46,548 nt of DNA, taken from the NCBI RefSeq assembly GCF_013285555.1, contig NZ_JAAXLT010000166.1, positions 1 through 46,548 on the forward strand, read 5' to 3'. Each line of letters begins with the position of its first letter. Positions within the stretch are counted from its first letter, which is position 1. Position numbers and translations under genes: made by a program. This document shows, piece after piece, positions 8,579 to 16,239 of the stretch. The stretch comes from Candidatus Cyanaurora vandensis. GTDB taxonomy: Bacteria; Cyanobacteriota; Cyanobacteriia; Gloeobacterales; Anthocerotibacteraceae. The notes under the pieces were generated by a model, which searched no databases, was not told the DNA's origin, and saw only the letters and a list, made by a program, of their open reading frames with translations.

Positions 8579-10720
8579 TTAAAGTACGGTCTGCACCCGG
8601 TCCCCGCCCTGCCAAGTAATCGCACCCCGCTCCTGGGACCAAAAAAGTTCGTGTCGGCTAGCTTGGGTCTCCTGTTGGGTGCGTTCACTCAGTTTTGGTT
8701 GGGTAGCAAAGATGCCCTTGAGTCGAGGCAGGGTTAGATAGGGCGCGATTAAGAAGGGATTGTCCAGCCAGACCCAATCCACCTCATTCAATTCCGCCCG
8801 GAACTGACGGAGGAACTGTTGTTGTTGGGCAATCGTGCGTTCCCCGAGATAGAGGACCCGGCCTTCACTGGTCTGTAAAATCAGCGCGGTCGGTTCGAGG
8901 ACTCGTATAAAGGTCCGATTTCCTAAGCGTACAATCGTCTGGGGTACAAGCGGTCCCAGGGTTTGCACGACCGGGACCGCTGGGAGAATAGGGGTTTCTC
9001 CCAGGGGCACAACAGCGGCTAACTGCTGGACCCCGCGCCGCCGCAGATGAGCCACCACCGTCCCTTTCAGCCAAGCCTCCCGACCATCCCCGATAAAAAA
9101 CGTCTTACCCTCACTCGTCAAGACCGCTCCCCGCCCGCCCGCTAAAACCGTCAGTTCCACGCGTGGACCGGGAATTAATAGCGGTCCCAGTAAGAGCCCG
9201 CCGCCCAAGGCCAGGGCCAAACCCCGACCCTGGGGCAAATGGAGCGCGACCAAGACCGCGTAGAGCAACAGCGTCTGCACCCCCGCAAGGACCCCCGGAT
9301 AGAGCGTACTGCCTGGAGCCTCCGCGAAAAACTTCACCAGCCCCAGCAGTCCCGTCAAGAGCCAACCCAAAGGCCAATCCATGAGGCGCGTCAAGTCCAA
9401 CCAAACCAGACTGACTAGCGAACTCAAGAACCCACCAATCGTCAGAAACTCAATCCCCAGCACTGCCACAAAATTAGCCAGCAGACTGTAAGGCGAGAGT
9501 TGCCCGAAAACACTCAGTTGCAAAGGCAAGGTCCAGCCGTAGGCCGCAATCGAAACCGCAAAATTAGTCGCAAAAAATAGCGGTAAAAAAGACATCAGTT
9601 TCGTCAGCGGTCCCACACTCAGGATTAGACCCAGCGTGGCGAGGAAACTCATCTGAAACCCCAAGTCCACTGCCCAAAAAGGATTCCACAACAATAGAGC
9701 CACCGCCACCCCCGCCAGGATTTTCAGTGACTCCGGACGAAACATCCCCCCCGGTTCAGCAAGGGCCTTTTCGTTATAAAGTAAAGCCGCCAAAACTGCA
9801 TACCCCATCAGTCCCGCCCGCAGAATCGAAGGACTCCCCCCGGCGATGAGCAGATACAGCAACAGCACTAACCCGGTCCCGATCACCCGCGCCCCCGCCG
9901 CCCACCGCCCCAATAACAACAGGCAATTACTGACAATCAGCGCGACCTGGGCACCGGAGGCCGCCAAGAGGTGCGCTAGTCCGACCCGAGTGAATTGTTC
10001 TTGGATCGTCGGGTCCAGGGTGACGGCGTTGGACCCCAGGACTAGCGAGGACAGGAGTTCACCCCGGGGCGAACCCAGCGCTGTGATGTGGGCTTGGACC
10101 AGGGTGCGGCGTAGCTGGGTCAACCAGTTCTGGGGCTGGCTCAAGACCTCGACCGTTTCCGCCCGAAACGTCGCAAAAACTCCCTGCCGCGCCAGATACT
10201 GCTGGAAGTCGAACTGACCGGGATTCTTGGCCCCGCTGGGTTCACTGAGTGACCCGATGAGTTTGAGCCGTACGCCTGGGTAGAGTTGTTTACTGACGGC
10301 TTGCGGGACCCGGACATACAAAAGACCCTGGGGTCCGGCCTCTAGGGGAGCTACTAAGCGGAGGGGTTTGACTAAGAGCGAGGCTTGGTCAATCCCCGAC
10401 TTGGGGTCCGTCACCACTTCGGCCTCCAGGATGGCATTACGTTGTGGTGCCCACGCGCTGATATCCGTGGGGCTGGGTCTCGGTACGCGCAGTTGGACAT
10501 AGCCCACCAGCCCCAACATCAGAACCGCCGCCCCTAACCAGAACTGGACCTCCGGGAGTCGAGGCCGTCGCCGACTCAGTGCGCCCCCAATGCCCGCTAG
10601 TCCCAACAACCCCAACCAGCCCCAGGCCACTGTCCCCAATCCCAACCCCAACAAACAAGCCCCCGCCCAAAACCAAAACAAGGTCTGGCGGTCTACACTA
10701 GAAAACCTCAAACCCTGCAT
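8579..10720 (-). CDS. comEC: ComEC/Rec2-type DNA uptake channel
   Basis: Inner-membrane channel for single-stranded DNA in natural transformation. The order seen is two or three N-terminal membrane segments, an OB-like soluble segment (ARQGVFATFRAETVEVL), the multi-spanning competence domain starting at RVGLAHLLAASGAQVALI (the conserved H-L-L-A-x-S-G motif), and a C-terminal domain of about 170 residues. That last domain occupies the place of the metallo-beta-lactamase domain but lacks an HxHxDH motif, so it is probably not a nuclease. The frame is open further upstream. I prefer the ATG at 10720 (MQGLRFSSVDRQ), which leaves a 60-bp intergenic space to the divergent gene. Confidence 0.88.
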   Translation of the reverse strand: MQGLRFSSVDRQTLFWFWAGACLLGLGLGTVAWGWLGLLGLAGIGGALSRRRPRLPEVQFWLGAAVLMLGLVGYVQLRVPRPSPTDISAWAPQRNAILEAEVVTDPKSGIDQASLLVKPLRLVAPLEAGPQGLLYVRVPQAVSKQLYPGVRLKLIGSLSEPSGAKNPGQFDFQQYLARQGVFATFRAETVEVLSQPQNWLTQLRRTLVQAHITALGSPRGELLSSLVLGSNAVTLDPTIQEQFTRVGLAHLLAASGAQVALIVSNCLLLLGRWAAGARVIGTGLVLLLYLLIAGGSPSILRAGLMGYAVLAALLYNEKALAEPGGMFRPESLKILAGVAVALLLWNPFWAVDLGFQMSFLATLGLILSVGPLTKLMSFLPLFFATNFAVSIAAYGWTLPLQLSVFGQLSPYSLLANFVAVLGIEFLTIGGFLSSLVSLVWLDLTRLMDWPLGWLLTGLLGLVKFFAEAPGSTLYPGVLAGVQTLLLYAVLVALHLPQGRGLALALGGGLLLGPLLIPGPRVELTVLAGGRGAVLTSEGKTFFIGDGREAWLKGTVVAHLRRRGVQQLAAVVPLGETPILPAVPVVQTLGPLVPQTIVRLGNRTFIRVLEPTALILQTSEGRVLYLGERTIAQQQQFLRQFRAELNEVDWVWLDNPFLIAPYLTLPRLKGIFATQPKLSERTQQETQASRHELFWSQERGAITWQGGDRVQTVL

Positions 10721-10780
10721 ATCAACCCCACGCCAACCCGCCCCCAAAGCATACGATATTGACAAACCCCAGAGACCGTG

Positions 10781-11080
10781 ATGGACCTCGAACAAAGTTT
10801 CAATGAATGGGTCGCTCGTGTCGAGCAGGATCTAATTACGTGGGAAGCCTGGGCCAATCCGCTATTTCAGCAGGTGGACACCGTATTAGAGCAGTGGGTC
10901 CAACAGACCGACCACTGGTTCTTTGAGGTCGCCGGGACAATGGAGGGCGAGTTGAACCGTCCGGTGGCCTGTCAGGGTTGTGGTTTTTACCATGGTCGCC
11001 AGTATGGGGAAGCGATTTTGACCTGCGCCCTCCATCCCACGGGACCAGAATTAAGCCACTGTCGCGACTGGCAAGCCTGA
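10781..11080 (+). CDS. Small Cys-motif protein (DUF6464-like), first of a paralogous pair
   Basis: A 99-residue protein with an acidic, Trp-rich helical N-terminal half and a C-terminal four-cysteine module, CQGCGFYHGRQYG followed by CALHPTGP and CRDW. The spacing C-x2-C-x15-C-x12-C suggests a metal site, probably zinc. This module is common in cyanobacterial proteins of unknown function, and I believe it corresponds to DUF6464, though only from memory. The next gene, which overlaps the stop of this one (TGATG), carries the same module. ATG 10781 directly follows a GTG. It is divergent from comEC. No function can be assigned. Confidence 0.75.
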   Translation: MDLEQSFNEWVARVEQDLITWEAWANPLFQQVDTVLEQWVQQTDHWFFEVAGTMEGELNRPVACQGCGFYHGRQYGEAILTCALHPTGPELSHCRDWQA

Positions 11081-11526
11081 TGACCGAAAAAATTGTGGTT
11101 TTCCTCGACCAAGTCAAACTCACCGCTTCCTTGGCCCTGCTGCGTGAACAGGTGGCCCAACATCCCAACCGTTTCACCCCTACCTATGTCCGGCGCGAAT
11201 GGGCACGGCGCGTGGTCGCTGCCTTGGGCATTAAACGCCGCTGGCATGGCCCTGCCCCCTGTGAGGATTGCCAATATTACTTCGGTCGTCAGGGTATCAA
11301 CTGTGCCCTCTATCCCAACGGTCCCACGGGCGCGGCTTGCCTAGACTGGGATGGGCTGAGAACGGGCGGCTACTATTGCATAGAAGGTCAAGGCTGGGTC
11401 TACCAGGAATACACCACCCAAGGCTGGACCATTCTCCGTACCGGGATTCCGACGACTGAAGTAGGCAGCTATGACTTGTTAGAAGAATTCCCTTGGCCCG
11501 CTCCTCGGTCCTATCTTGACCACTGA
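11080..11526 (+). CDS. Small Cys-motif protein, second paralogue
   Basis: A 148-residue protein starting at the ATG overlapping the previous stop. The N-terminal region is predicted helical (VKLTASLALLREQVAQ). The module CEDCQYYFGRQ, then CALYPNGP, then CLDW aligns with the upstream gene, with a shorter central gap. After the module there is a Tyr/Trp-rich tail (YYCIEGQGWVYQEYTTQGW) absent from the partner. The pair therefore looks like a tandem duplication followed by divergence. Function is unknown; four cysteines in both copies argue for conserved metal binding. About 280 bp without a recognisable gene separate it from the CHAD gene. Confidence 0.75.
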   Translation: MTEKIVVFLDQVKLTASLALLREQVAQHPNRFTPTYVRREWARRVVAALGIKRRWHGPAPCEDCQYYFGRQGINCALYPNGPTGAACLDWDGLRTGGYYCIEGQGWVYQEYTTQGWTILRTGIPTTEVGSYDLLEEFPWPAPRSYLDH

Positions 11527-11804
11527 GCGAGTAAATGACCCGCGACGCCGTTTTACCTATGTCCGCGACCTGAAAGAATCCAGGATGGGAAATGCGATGG
11601 AGATTTTAGAGCGTCTGATAACTAGACCAGCGTGCTCACCATCTCCGGTTCTCATCTCCCGTGCGCGATGAGTATAGATCGAGACAATTAGGCAGTCACC
11701 AACGTCGCCGGCTGGGGCTATTCTAGCTGTTCTGCCCACAATCGTCGCGGGGAGGAGTTGGCTTTTGCACGATTGGCTACCCTGGAATTAAAGGAGAACA
11801 AAGG

Positions 11805-12659
11805 ATGGAAACTACACTCGGGTGGGCAGCCCACGGCCTAATTCAGGAACAGTATGAGCAGTTGCTCCGACAAGAGGAGTCCGTCCTCCTAGATGAGGAC
11901 CCTGAAGCCCTTCATAAAATGCGGGTAGCCTGTCGGCGTTTACGTACCGCCCTCCAAGTCTTTGCTCAGACCCTCGATCTACCCACGGACCTCACCCAGG
12001 AACGGGTCCGGGACCTCGGACGGGCTTTGGGCGGACTGCGGGACCTAGATGTGCAACGGACGGACCTCATGACCTATTACCAACCCCGGCTCCCGGATGA
12101 GTCGCAAGTAACCGCCCTGACCGAGCGGCTAACCAAGCAGCGTCGTCGTGCCTACAGCCGGGTTCAACATGAACTAACCCGCCCCCGCTACCAAAAACTG
12201 AAACGCGCCTGCGCCGATTGGCTGGCCCAGCCCCGTTACCATCCGGTCGCCAAACGCCCCCTGTCGCCGCTGTTGCCCTACCTACTCGGTCCCCTCTGTG
12301 CCGAGATGATGCTCCATCCGGGTTGGTTACTAGATGACGACACCGATCCTCATGTACTCCACGACCTGCGTAAAGCCCTCAAGCACGTGCGCTACGAGGC
12401 GGAATTTTTCGCTGATGCTTACCCCCCGGCTTTCAAAGACTGGATCAAGGGAATTAAGACGCTGCAAGAGACCCTAGGCACCATTCAAGATACCGGAGTC
12501 CTCGCTGCCCAACTGTCCACCGCTGAATCCGACTTGCACCTAGCCATTCAGGACCGCCGTGCCCGGGCTCTCCTCCACTGGCGCACCCTCCGCCGCGCCT
12601 ACCTCGAACCCGTCTTCCTCACCCAACTCGCCCAGATCGTCGCCCGTCCGGCAATGTGA
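11805..12659 (+). CDS. CHAD domain protein (polyphosphate-binding family)
   Basis: An all-helical CHAD (conserved histidine alpha-helical) protein of 284 aa with no fused CYTH domain. The signature ALHKMRVACRRLRTAL is near residue 35, followed by RDLGRALGGLRDLDV and, in the second half, LHDLRKALKHVRYEAEFF. CHAD domains bind inorganic polyphosphate through conserved basic residues, and these are present here. AAAGGAG before the ATG at 11805 supports the start. minC begins 5 bp after the stop. A polyphosphate-using kinase is encoded 3.6 kb downstream (16240), which gives a possible functional link. Confidence 0.88.
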   Translation: METTLGWAAHGLIQEQYEQLLRQEESVLLDEDPEALHKMRVACRRLRTALQVFAQTLDLPTDLTQERVRDLGRALGGLRDLDVQRTDLMTYYQPRLPDESQVTALTERLTKQRRRAYSRVQHELTRPRYQKLKRACADWLAQPRYHPVAKRPLSPLLPYLLGPLCAEMMLHPGWLLDDDTDPHVLHDLRKALKHVRYEAEFFADAYPPAFKDWIKGIKTLQETLGTIQDTGVLAAQLSTAESDLHLAIQDRRARALLHWRTLRRAYLEPVFLTQLAQIVARPAM

Positions 12660-12663
12660 TAGG

Positions 12664-13380
12664 ATGAGACCCACCCTCAGCATCCCTATGCAGACCCTTC
12701 CCCTTGAGCAACAGGTGACTTTCAAAGGTTCGAGCGAGGGCCTGCGGCTGTTGTTGCCCCCAGACTTGAGCTGGGAAGAGGTGATGCAACAACTCCAACA
12801 ACGATTGGATGCCGGGGAACGACTTTGGAGTGGTGGGTTTCGCGTCATCCTCGAATGTCAAGACCGCCTGACAGATGCCCCGCAACTTGAACAGGTGGCT
12901 CAGCTTTTGACAAGCTACCAACTCACCCTGGGTAAAGTCACCACCAGCCGTCGCCAGACCGCCGTCGCCGCAGCGGTGGCGGGTCTCAATGTCGAACAAC
13001 AGACCCCGGCAGTCCCCGTCCTCATGCCCTGGGCTGAGCCTTTGTATTTGCAACAGACCGTGCGCTCGGGAGTGCTAGTCAAGCATCCCGCCACCGTGAT
13101 TATCCTTGGGGATGTGAATCCAGGGGCTGAGGTCCATGCTCGGGGCGATATTATGGTCTGGGGTAAGTTGCGTGGGTTGGCCCATGCGGGTAGTGATGGC
13201 AATGACCGTGCTTTAATTTTTGCGTTACATCTTGCACCCATGCAGTTGCGGATTGCCGAATACTTGGCCCGTGCCCCGGAGGGTGCCCCCTCGGACCGGC
13301 CCGAGGTGGCCTACGTGCGCGATGAGAATATTCATATCGCGCTAGCAGCAGATTTTAGGATGGCGCGGGGGAGGAGTTGA
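12664..13380 (+). CDS. minC: Septum-site inhibitor MinC
   Basis: Inhibitor of FtsZ ring assembly. The N-terminal domain begins QQVTFKGSSEGLRLLLP. A short linker follows, then the C-terminal right-handed beta-helix with VLVKHPATVIILGDVNPGAEV and the highly conserved GKLRGLAHAGSDGN, then LAPMQLRIAEYLAR, which mediates MinD binding. ATG 12664 lies just after the CHAD stop; ATG 12688 is an alternative and neither has a strong ribosome site. The gene overlaps minD by one base (TGATG). Length 238 aa is normal. Confidence 0.93.
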   Translation: MRPTLSIPMQTLPLEQQVTFKGSSEGLRLLLPPDLSWEEVMQQLQQRLDAGERLWSGGFRVILECQDRLTDAPQLEQVAQLLTSYQLTLGKVTTSRRQTAVAAAVAGLNVEQQTPAVPVLMPWAEPLYLQQTVRSGVLVKHPATVIILGDVNPGAEVHARGDIMVWGKLRGLAHAGSDGNDRALIFALHLAPMQLRIAEYLARAPEGAPSDRPEVAYVRDENIHIALAADFRMARGRS

Positions 13381-14186
13381 TGAGTGGCAAAGTTTTTGTG
13401 ATTACTTCGGGTAAGGGCGGGGTGGGTAAAACAACCACTTCGGCAAACTTGGGGATGGCTCTGGCAGCTCAAGGCCGTTCGGTCGCCTTGGTGGATGCAG
13501 ATTTCGGTTTACGAAACTTGGATCTGTTATTGGGACTGGAGAACCGGATTGTCTACAACATCCTGGATGTCCTCAATGGTGAATGTCGGTTAGACCAAGC
13601 CTTGGTCCGCGACAAACGCCAACCCAAGCTCGCCCTGCTCCCGGCGGCCCAGACCCGTGACAAAAACTCGATTACCCCGGCTCAGACCCGGGACATCACC
13701 AGCCAACTCGCTGAGAGTTTTGAGTATGTACTGGTGGACTGTCCGGCGGGGATCGAGCAGGGTTTCAAAAATGCCATCGCCGGAGCCCAAAAAGCCATCG
13801 TCGTCACCACCCCCGAAGTCTCTGCCGTCCGGGATGCTGACCGGGTGATTGGTCTACTCGAAGCGGCGGGGATCAAGGACACCGAACTCATCGTCAATCG
13901 TCTCCGGCCCCAGATGGTCAAGGAAAATAACATGATGTCCGTGGAGGACGTGTTAGAGATCCTGGCAATTAAACTGTTAGGTGTGGTGCCGGAGGATGAA
14001 AAAGTCATCGTCACTACCAACCGGGGCGACCCAATTGTGTTGAGTGAAACCCCGCCCCCCGCTGGACAAGCCTTCCTCAATATTGCCCGCCGCCTCCAGG
14101 GCGAGCATGTGCCTTTGATGAACCTAGAAGGCCCCCCGCCGGGTCTTTGGGACCGTTTACTATCCTTGATTCGAGGCACAAAGTAA
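13380..14186 (+). CDS. minD: Septum-site ATPase MinD
   Basis: A membrane-cycling ParA/MinD ATPase that recruits MinC and is displaced by MinE. The deviant Walker A motif GKGGVGKT is at residues 11-18, the DADFGLRNLD switch follows, and the LVDCPAGIE Walker B region is at about 118-126. The C-terminal amphipathic membrane-targeting helix is LWDRLLSLIRG. GAGGAG lies three bases before TTG-ATG; I take the ATG at 13380, which gives the canonical MSGKVFVITSGKGG start. It sits between minC (1-bp overlap) and minE (4-bp gap), a classical minCDE operon. Confidence 0.97.
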   Translation: MSGKVFVITSGKGGVGKTTTSANLGMALAAQGRSVALVDADFGLRNLDLLLGLENRIVYNILDVLNGECRLDQALVRDKRQPKLALLPAAQTRDKNSITPAQTRDITSQLAESFEYVLVDCPAGIEQGFKNAIAGAQKAIVVTTPEVSAVRDADRVIGLLEAAGIKDTELIVNRLRPQMVKENNMMSVEDVLEILAIKLLGVVPEDEKVIVTTNRGDPIVLSETPPPAGQAFLNIARRLQGEHVPLMNLEGPPPGLWDRLLSLIRGTK

Positions 14187-14190
14187 CACG

Positions 14191-14469
14191 ATGATTATGG
14201 AGTTACTGGATAAATTTTTTAACCGCGACGGCAAGGTCAATACCAGTCGGAATATGGCGAAGGACCGACTCAAGATGGTTCTGGCCTACGACCGGACGGA
14301 TATTTCTCCGCAATTGATGGCGAAGATGCGCGGTGAATTACTGGAAGTCGTAGCCCGTTATTTTGAACTAGAGGCCGCCGACCTGGATGTGCAACTTGAC
14401 CGTGAAGGGAACACCACGGCTTTGATTGCCAATGTGCCGATCCGCCGGGTCAAGCAAGAGGACGAGTAG
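14191..14469 (+). CDS. minE: Topological specificity factor MinE
   Basis: A 92-residue MinE. The N-terminal membrane and anti-MinCD segment (LLDKFFNRD, then NMAKDRLKMVLAYDR) is followed by the dimerisation domain (YFELEAADLDVQLDREGN). It stimulates MinD ATPase activity and confines MinCD away from midcell. The start at 14191 or 14197 (MIM) is uncertain because no strong Shine-Dalgarno sequence is visible. It is the third gene of the min operon, with crr6 only 17 bp downstream. Confidence 0.95.
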   Translation: MIMELLDKFFNRDGKVNTSRNMAKDRLKMVLAYDRTDISPQLMAKMRGELLEVVARYFELEAADLDVQLDREGNTTALIANVPIRRVKQEDE

Positions 14470-14486
14470 CGGCCTGGGGCGCAAGG

Positions 14487-14981
14487 ATGTCAGGATATAA
14501 AAGCTGCCCGAAACACCCCGTGGACTTTACCCTCGATCGCAAGACCATTGAACGGTTGGACCTGACGGGTATCCAGTCTGTAATTGCCGACTTGAGCCGT
14601 GACCCAATTGCCCAAGCCCGCCAGCTAAATTTTCAATTCGATTACCCCCGCGATGAGTCAGACCCCCGCGAACTCTCGGAGATTGAAGAAGTCCGGCTCT
14701 GGTTCATGCGCTTGGATGCCCGCTACCCGTGGCTACCCTATTTCCTCAATTGGCGGGCCGGGGAGTTGACCCGGTATGCAGCGATGCTGGTCCCCCACCG
14801 TTTCGAGCGGCAGGAGGGGTTGGTTTTTAATACCGAGGCCCTCCAGATTTTCGTATTGCATAAGGTTTTCACGGTCCATGACTGGCTGAGTGCCCAGAAG
14901 ATCCAAAACCATGCGGACCTGCGCTACATGGCTCAGACCCTAGGGTTTGACCTCGATCCTGCTTTTTTTACCCTGCTTTGA
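14487..14981 (+). CDS. CRR6-like NDH-1 assembly factor (DUF1817)
   Basis: A 164-residue soluble protein with the blocks FDYPRDESDPRELSEIEEVR, then WFMRLDARYPWLPYFL and ELTRYAAMLVPH. These match the cyanobacterial/plastid CRR6 (chlororespiratory reduction 6) family from memory. In plants and Synechocystis, CRR6 helps mature the NdhI subunit of the photosynthetic NDH-1 complex. The protein lacks a signal peptide and would act in the cytosol. It is sandwiched between minE and aroK, which has no obvious functional connection. The family assignment rests on motif memory and should hold with a profile search. Confidence 0.8.
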   Translation: MSGYKSCPKHPVDFTLDRKTIERLDLTGIQSVIADLSRDPIAQARQLNFQFDYPRDESDPRELSEIEEVRLWFMRLDARYPWLPYFLNWRAGELTRYAAMLVPHRFERQEGLVFNTEALQIFVLHKVFTVHDWLSAQKIQNHADLRYMAQTLGFDLDPAFFTLL

Positions 14982-14983
14982 CG

Positions 14984-15526
14984 ATGCTCAAAAATACCAA
15001 TGTTTATCTAGTCGGGATGATGGGCGCGGGTAAGTCCACGGTGGGTGCGGTCCTAGCTAAGGCGTTGGGCTATCACTATTTCGATACAGACACCCTGATT
15101 ACCCAGGCGACGGGGCTGACCATACCCGAACTTTTTGCCCAGGGGGAGAGCGTTTTTCGGGAGGTAGAAACCCAGGTTTTGAGCCAGTTAGCGCCCCACA
15201 CGCGCTTGGTGGTGGCAACTGGGGGCGGGGTCGTCCTGTCACCGCGCAATTGGGCCTATCTGCATACTGGGGTGGTGGTGTGGTTAGAGGTTCCGGCTGA
15301 ACTATTGTGGCAACGCGTCCAAGGGAAGACGAGTCGGCCTCTGTTAGTAGGCGGGCGGGAGCGGTTAACTGAAATTCTGACGGAACGGTTGGAGCTTTAT
15401 CGGCAAGCTGATGTCACCGTGACGGGGACAGAGACGGCGGAGGCGGTGAGCGGGGTTATTTTAGCGGCGATCCAAGCGCGGATCTTAGCGGATGAGGATT
15501 ATATTCAGCGTTTTATTGGACGATAG
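14984..15526 (+). CDS. aroK: Shikimate kinase
   Basis: Phosphorylates shikimate with ATP on the way to chorismate. Visible are Walker A GMMGAGKST (residues 11-19), the shikimate-binding FDTDTLI and VFREVETQVL arginine, the ATGGGVV motif and the lid region SRPLL. Start ATG 14984 follows the crr6 stop by two bases; no good ribosome site is seen, consistent with coupling. Length 180 aa is standard. The next gene starts 4 bp after its stop. Confidence 0.95.
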   Translation: MLKNTNVYLVGMMGAGKSTVGAVLAKALGYHYFDTDTLITQATGLTIPELFAQGESVFREVETQVLSQLAPHTRLVVATGGGVVLSPRNWAYLHTGVVVWLEVPAELLWQRVQGKTSRPLLVGGRERLTEILTERLELYRQADVTVTGTETAEAVSGVILAAIQARILADEDYIQRFIGR

Positions 15527-15530
15527 ATCC

Positions 15531-16166
15531 ATGGCTTATCCACCGCCGGAGAGTCGGCTCTTCATCTACCATTTTTCCAAGTGGCTTTTGGTCAGTCCGC
15601 TGTTGCATCTAGCTTGGCGGCTGAAGATTGAGGGCCAGGAATACATCCCCAGTTCGCCCTACATCGCAGTCTGTAACCACGCGAGCAATCTAGACCCGCT
15701 CATCATCGGCAACTGCTTGGGCCGACCCACCGCATTTATGGCGAAAGAAGAGTTATTTCATGTCCCGGTCCTCAAGCACATCATGCGGATTTATGGGAGT
15801 TTCCCCGTTAAGCGGGGCGTGATGGACCGGGGAGCCCTGCGCTCGGCCTTGGAGGCCTTGGCAGCGGGCTGGGTGGTAGGGGTTTTCATTCAGGGGACGC
15901 GCACCCCAGATGGACGGGTAGATAATCCCCAACCCGGCGCGGTCCTGCTGGCAGCGAAGGCAGGCGTACCCTTACTGCCAGTTGCTATCCTAGGCAGTGG
16001 CGATATTTTACCGAAGGGCGCGGTCTGGCCCCGGATCGCACCGGTCGCCGTCCGGTTCGCCCCCACAATCCTGCCCCCCCCCTCGACCCAACGTGCTGAC
16101 CTAGACCGAGTCAATCAAGTCTGCACCCAAGCAATTAATCGTCTGTTGGACCGCCCATACACTTAG
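15531..16166 (+). CDS. plsC: 1-acyl-glycerol-3-phosphate acyltransferase (PlsC family)
   Basis: Transfers an acyl chain to lysophosphatidate in phospholipid and glycolipid synthesis at the membrane. The HX4D motif is seen in CNHASNLDP and the third block as FIQGTRTPDGR, where many family members have EGTR. The glutamate is replaced by glutamine here; I have a weak memory of this in cyanobacterial homologues, so it is not necessarily a defect. PLLPVAILG is the fourth block. Start ATG 15531 (MAYPPPESRL), with an upstream extension overlapping aroK judged spurious. Single N-terminal hydrophobic stretch. Confidence 0.85.
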   Translation: MAYPPPESRLFIYHFSKWLLVSPLLHLAWRLKIEGQEYIPSSPYIAVCNHASNLDPLIIGNCLGRPTAFMAKEELFHVPVLKHIMRIYGSFPVKRGVMDRGALRSALEALAAGWVVGVFIQGTRTPDGRVDNPQPGAVLLAAKAGVPLLPVAILGSGDILPKGAVWPRIAPVAVRFAPTILPPPSTQRADLDRVNQVCTQAINRLLDRPYT

Positions 16167-16239
16167 GGGAACTGACTCTTGAGAGAAGTGGGCGGGATTC
16201 AAGACCGCTACAATACCGTGACAAGCTTGGCGTGAATGC

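Noticed and set aside
11557-11739. 60-codon minus-strand frame between the Cys-motif gene and the CHAD gene
   Set aside because: No ribosome site or motif; the region shows nothing else I can support, including no obvious structured RNA.
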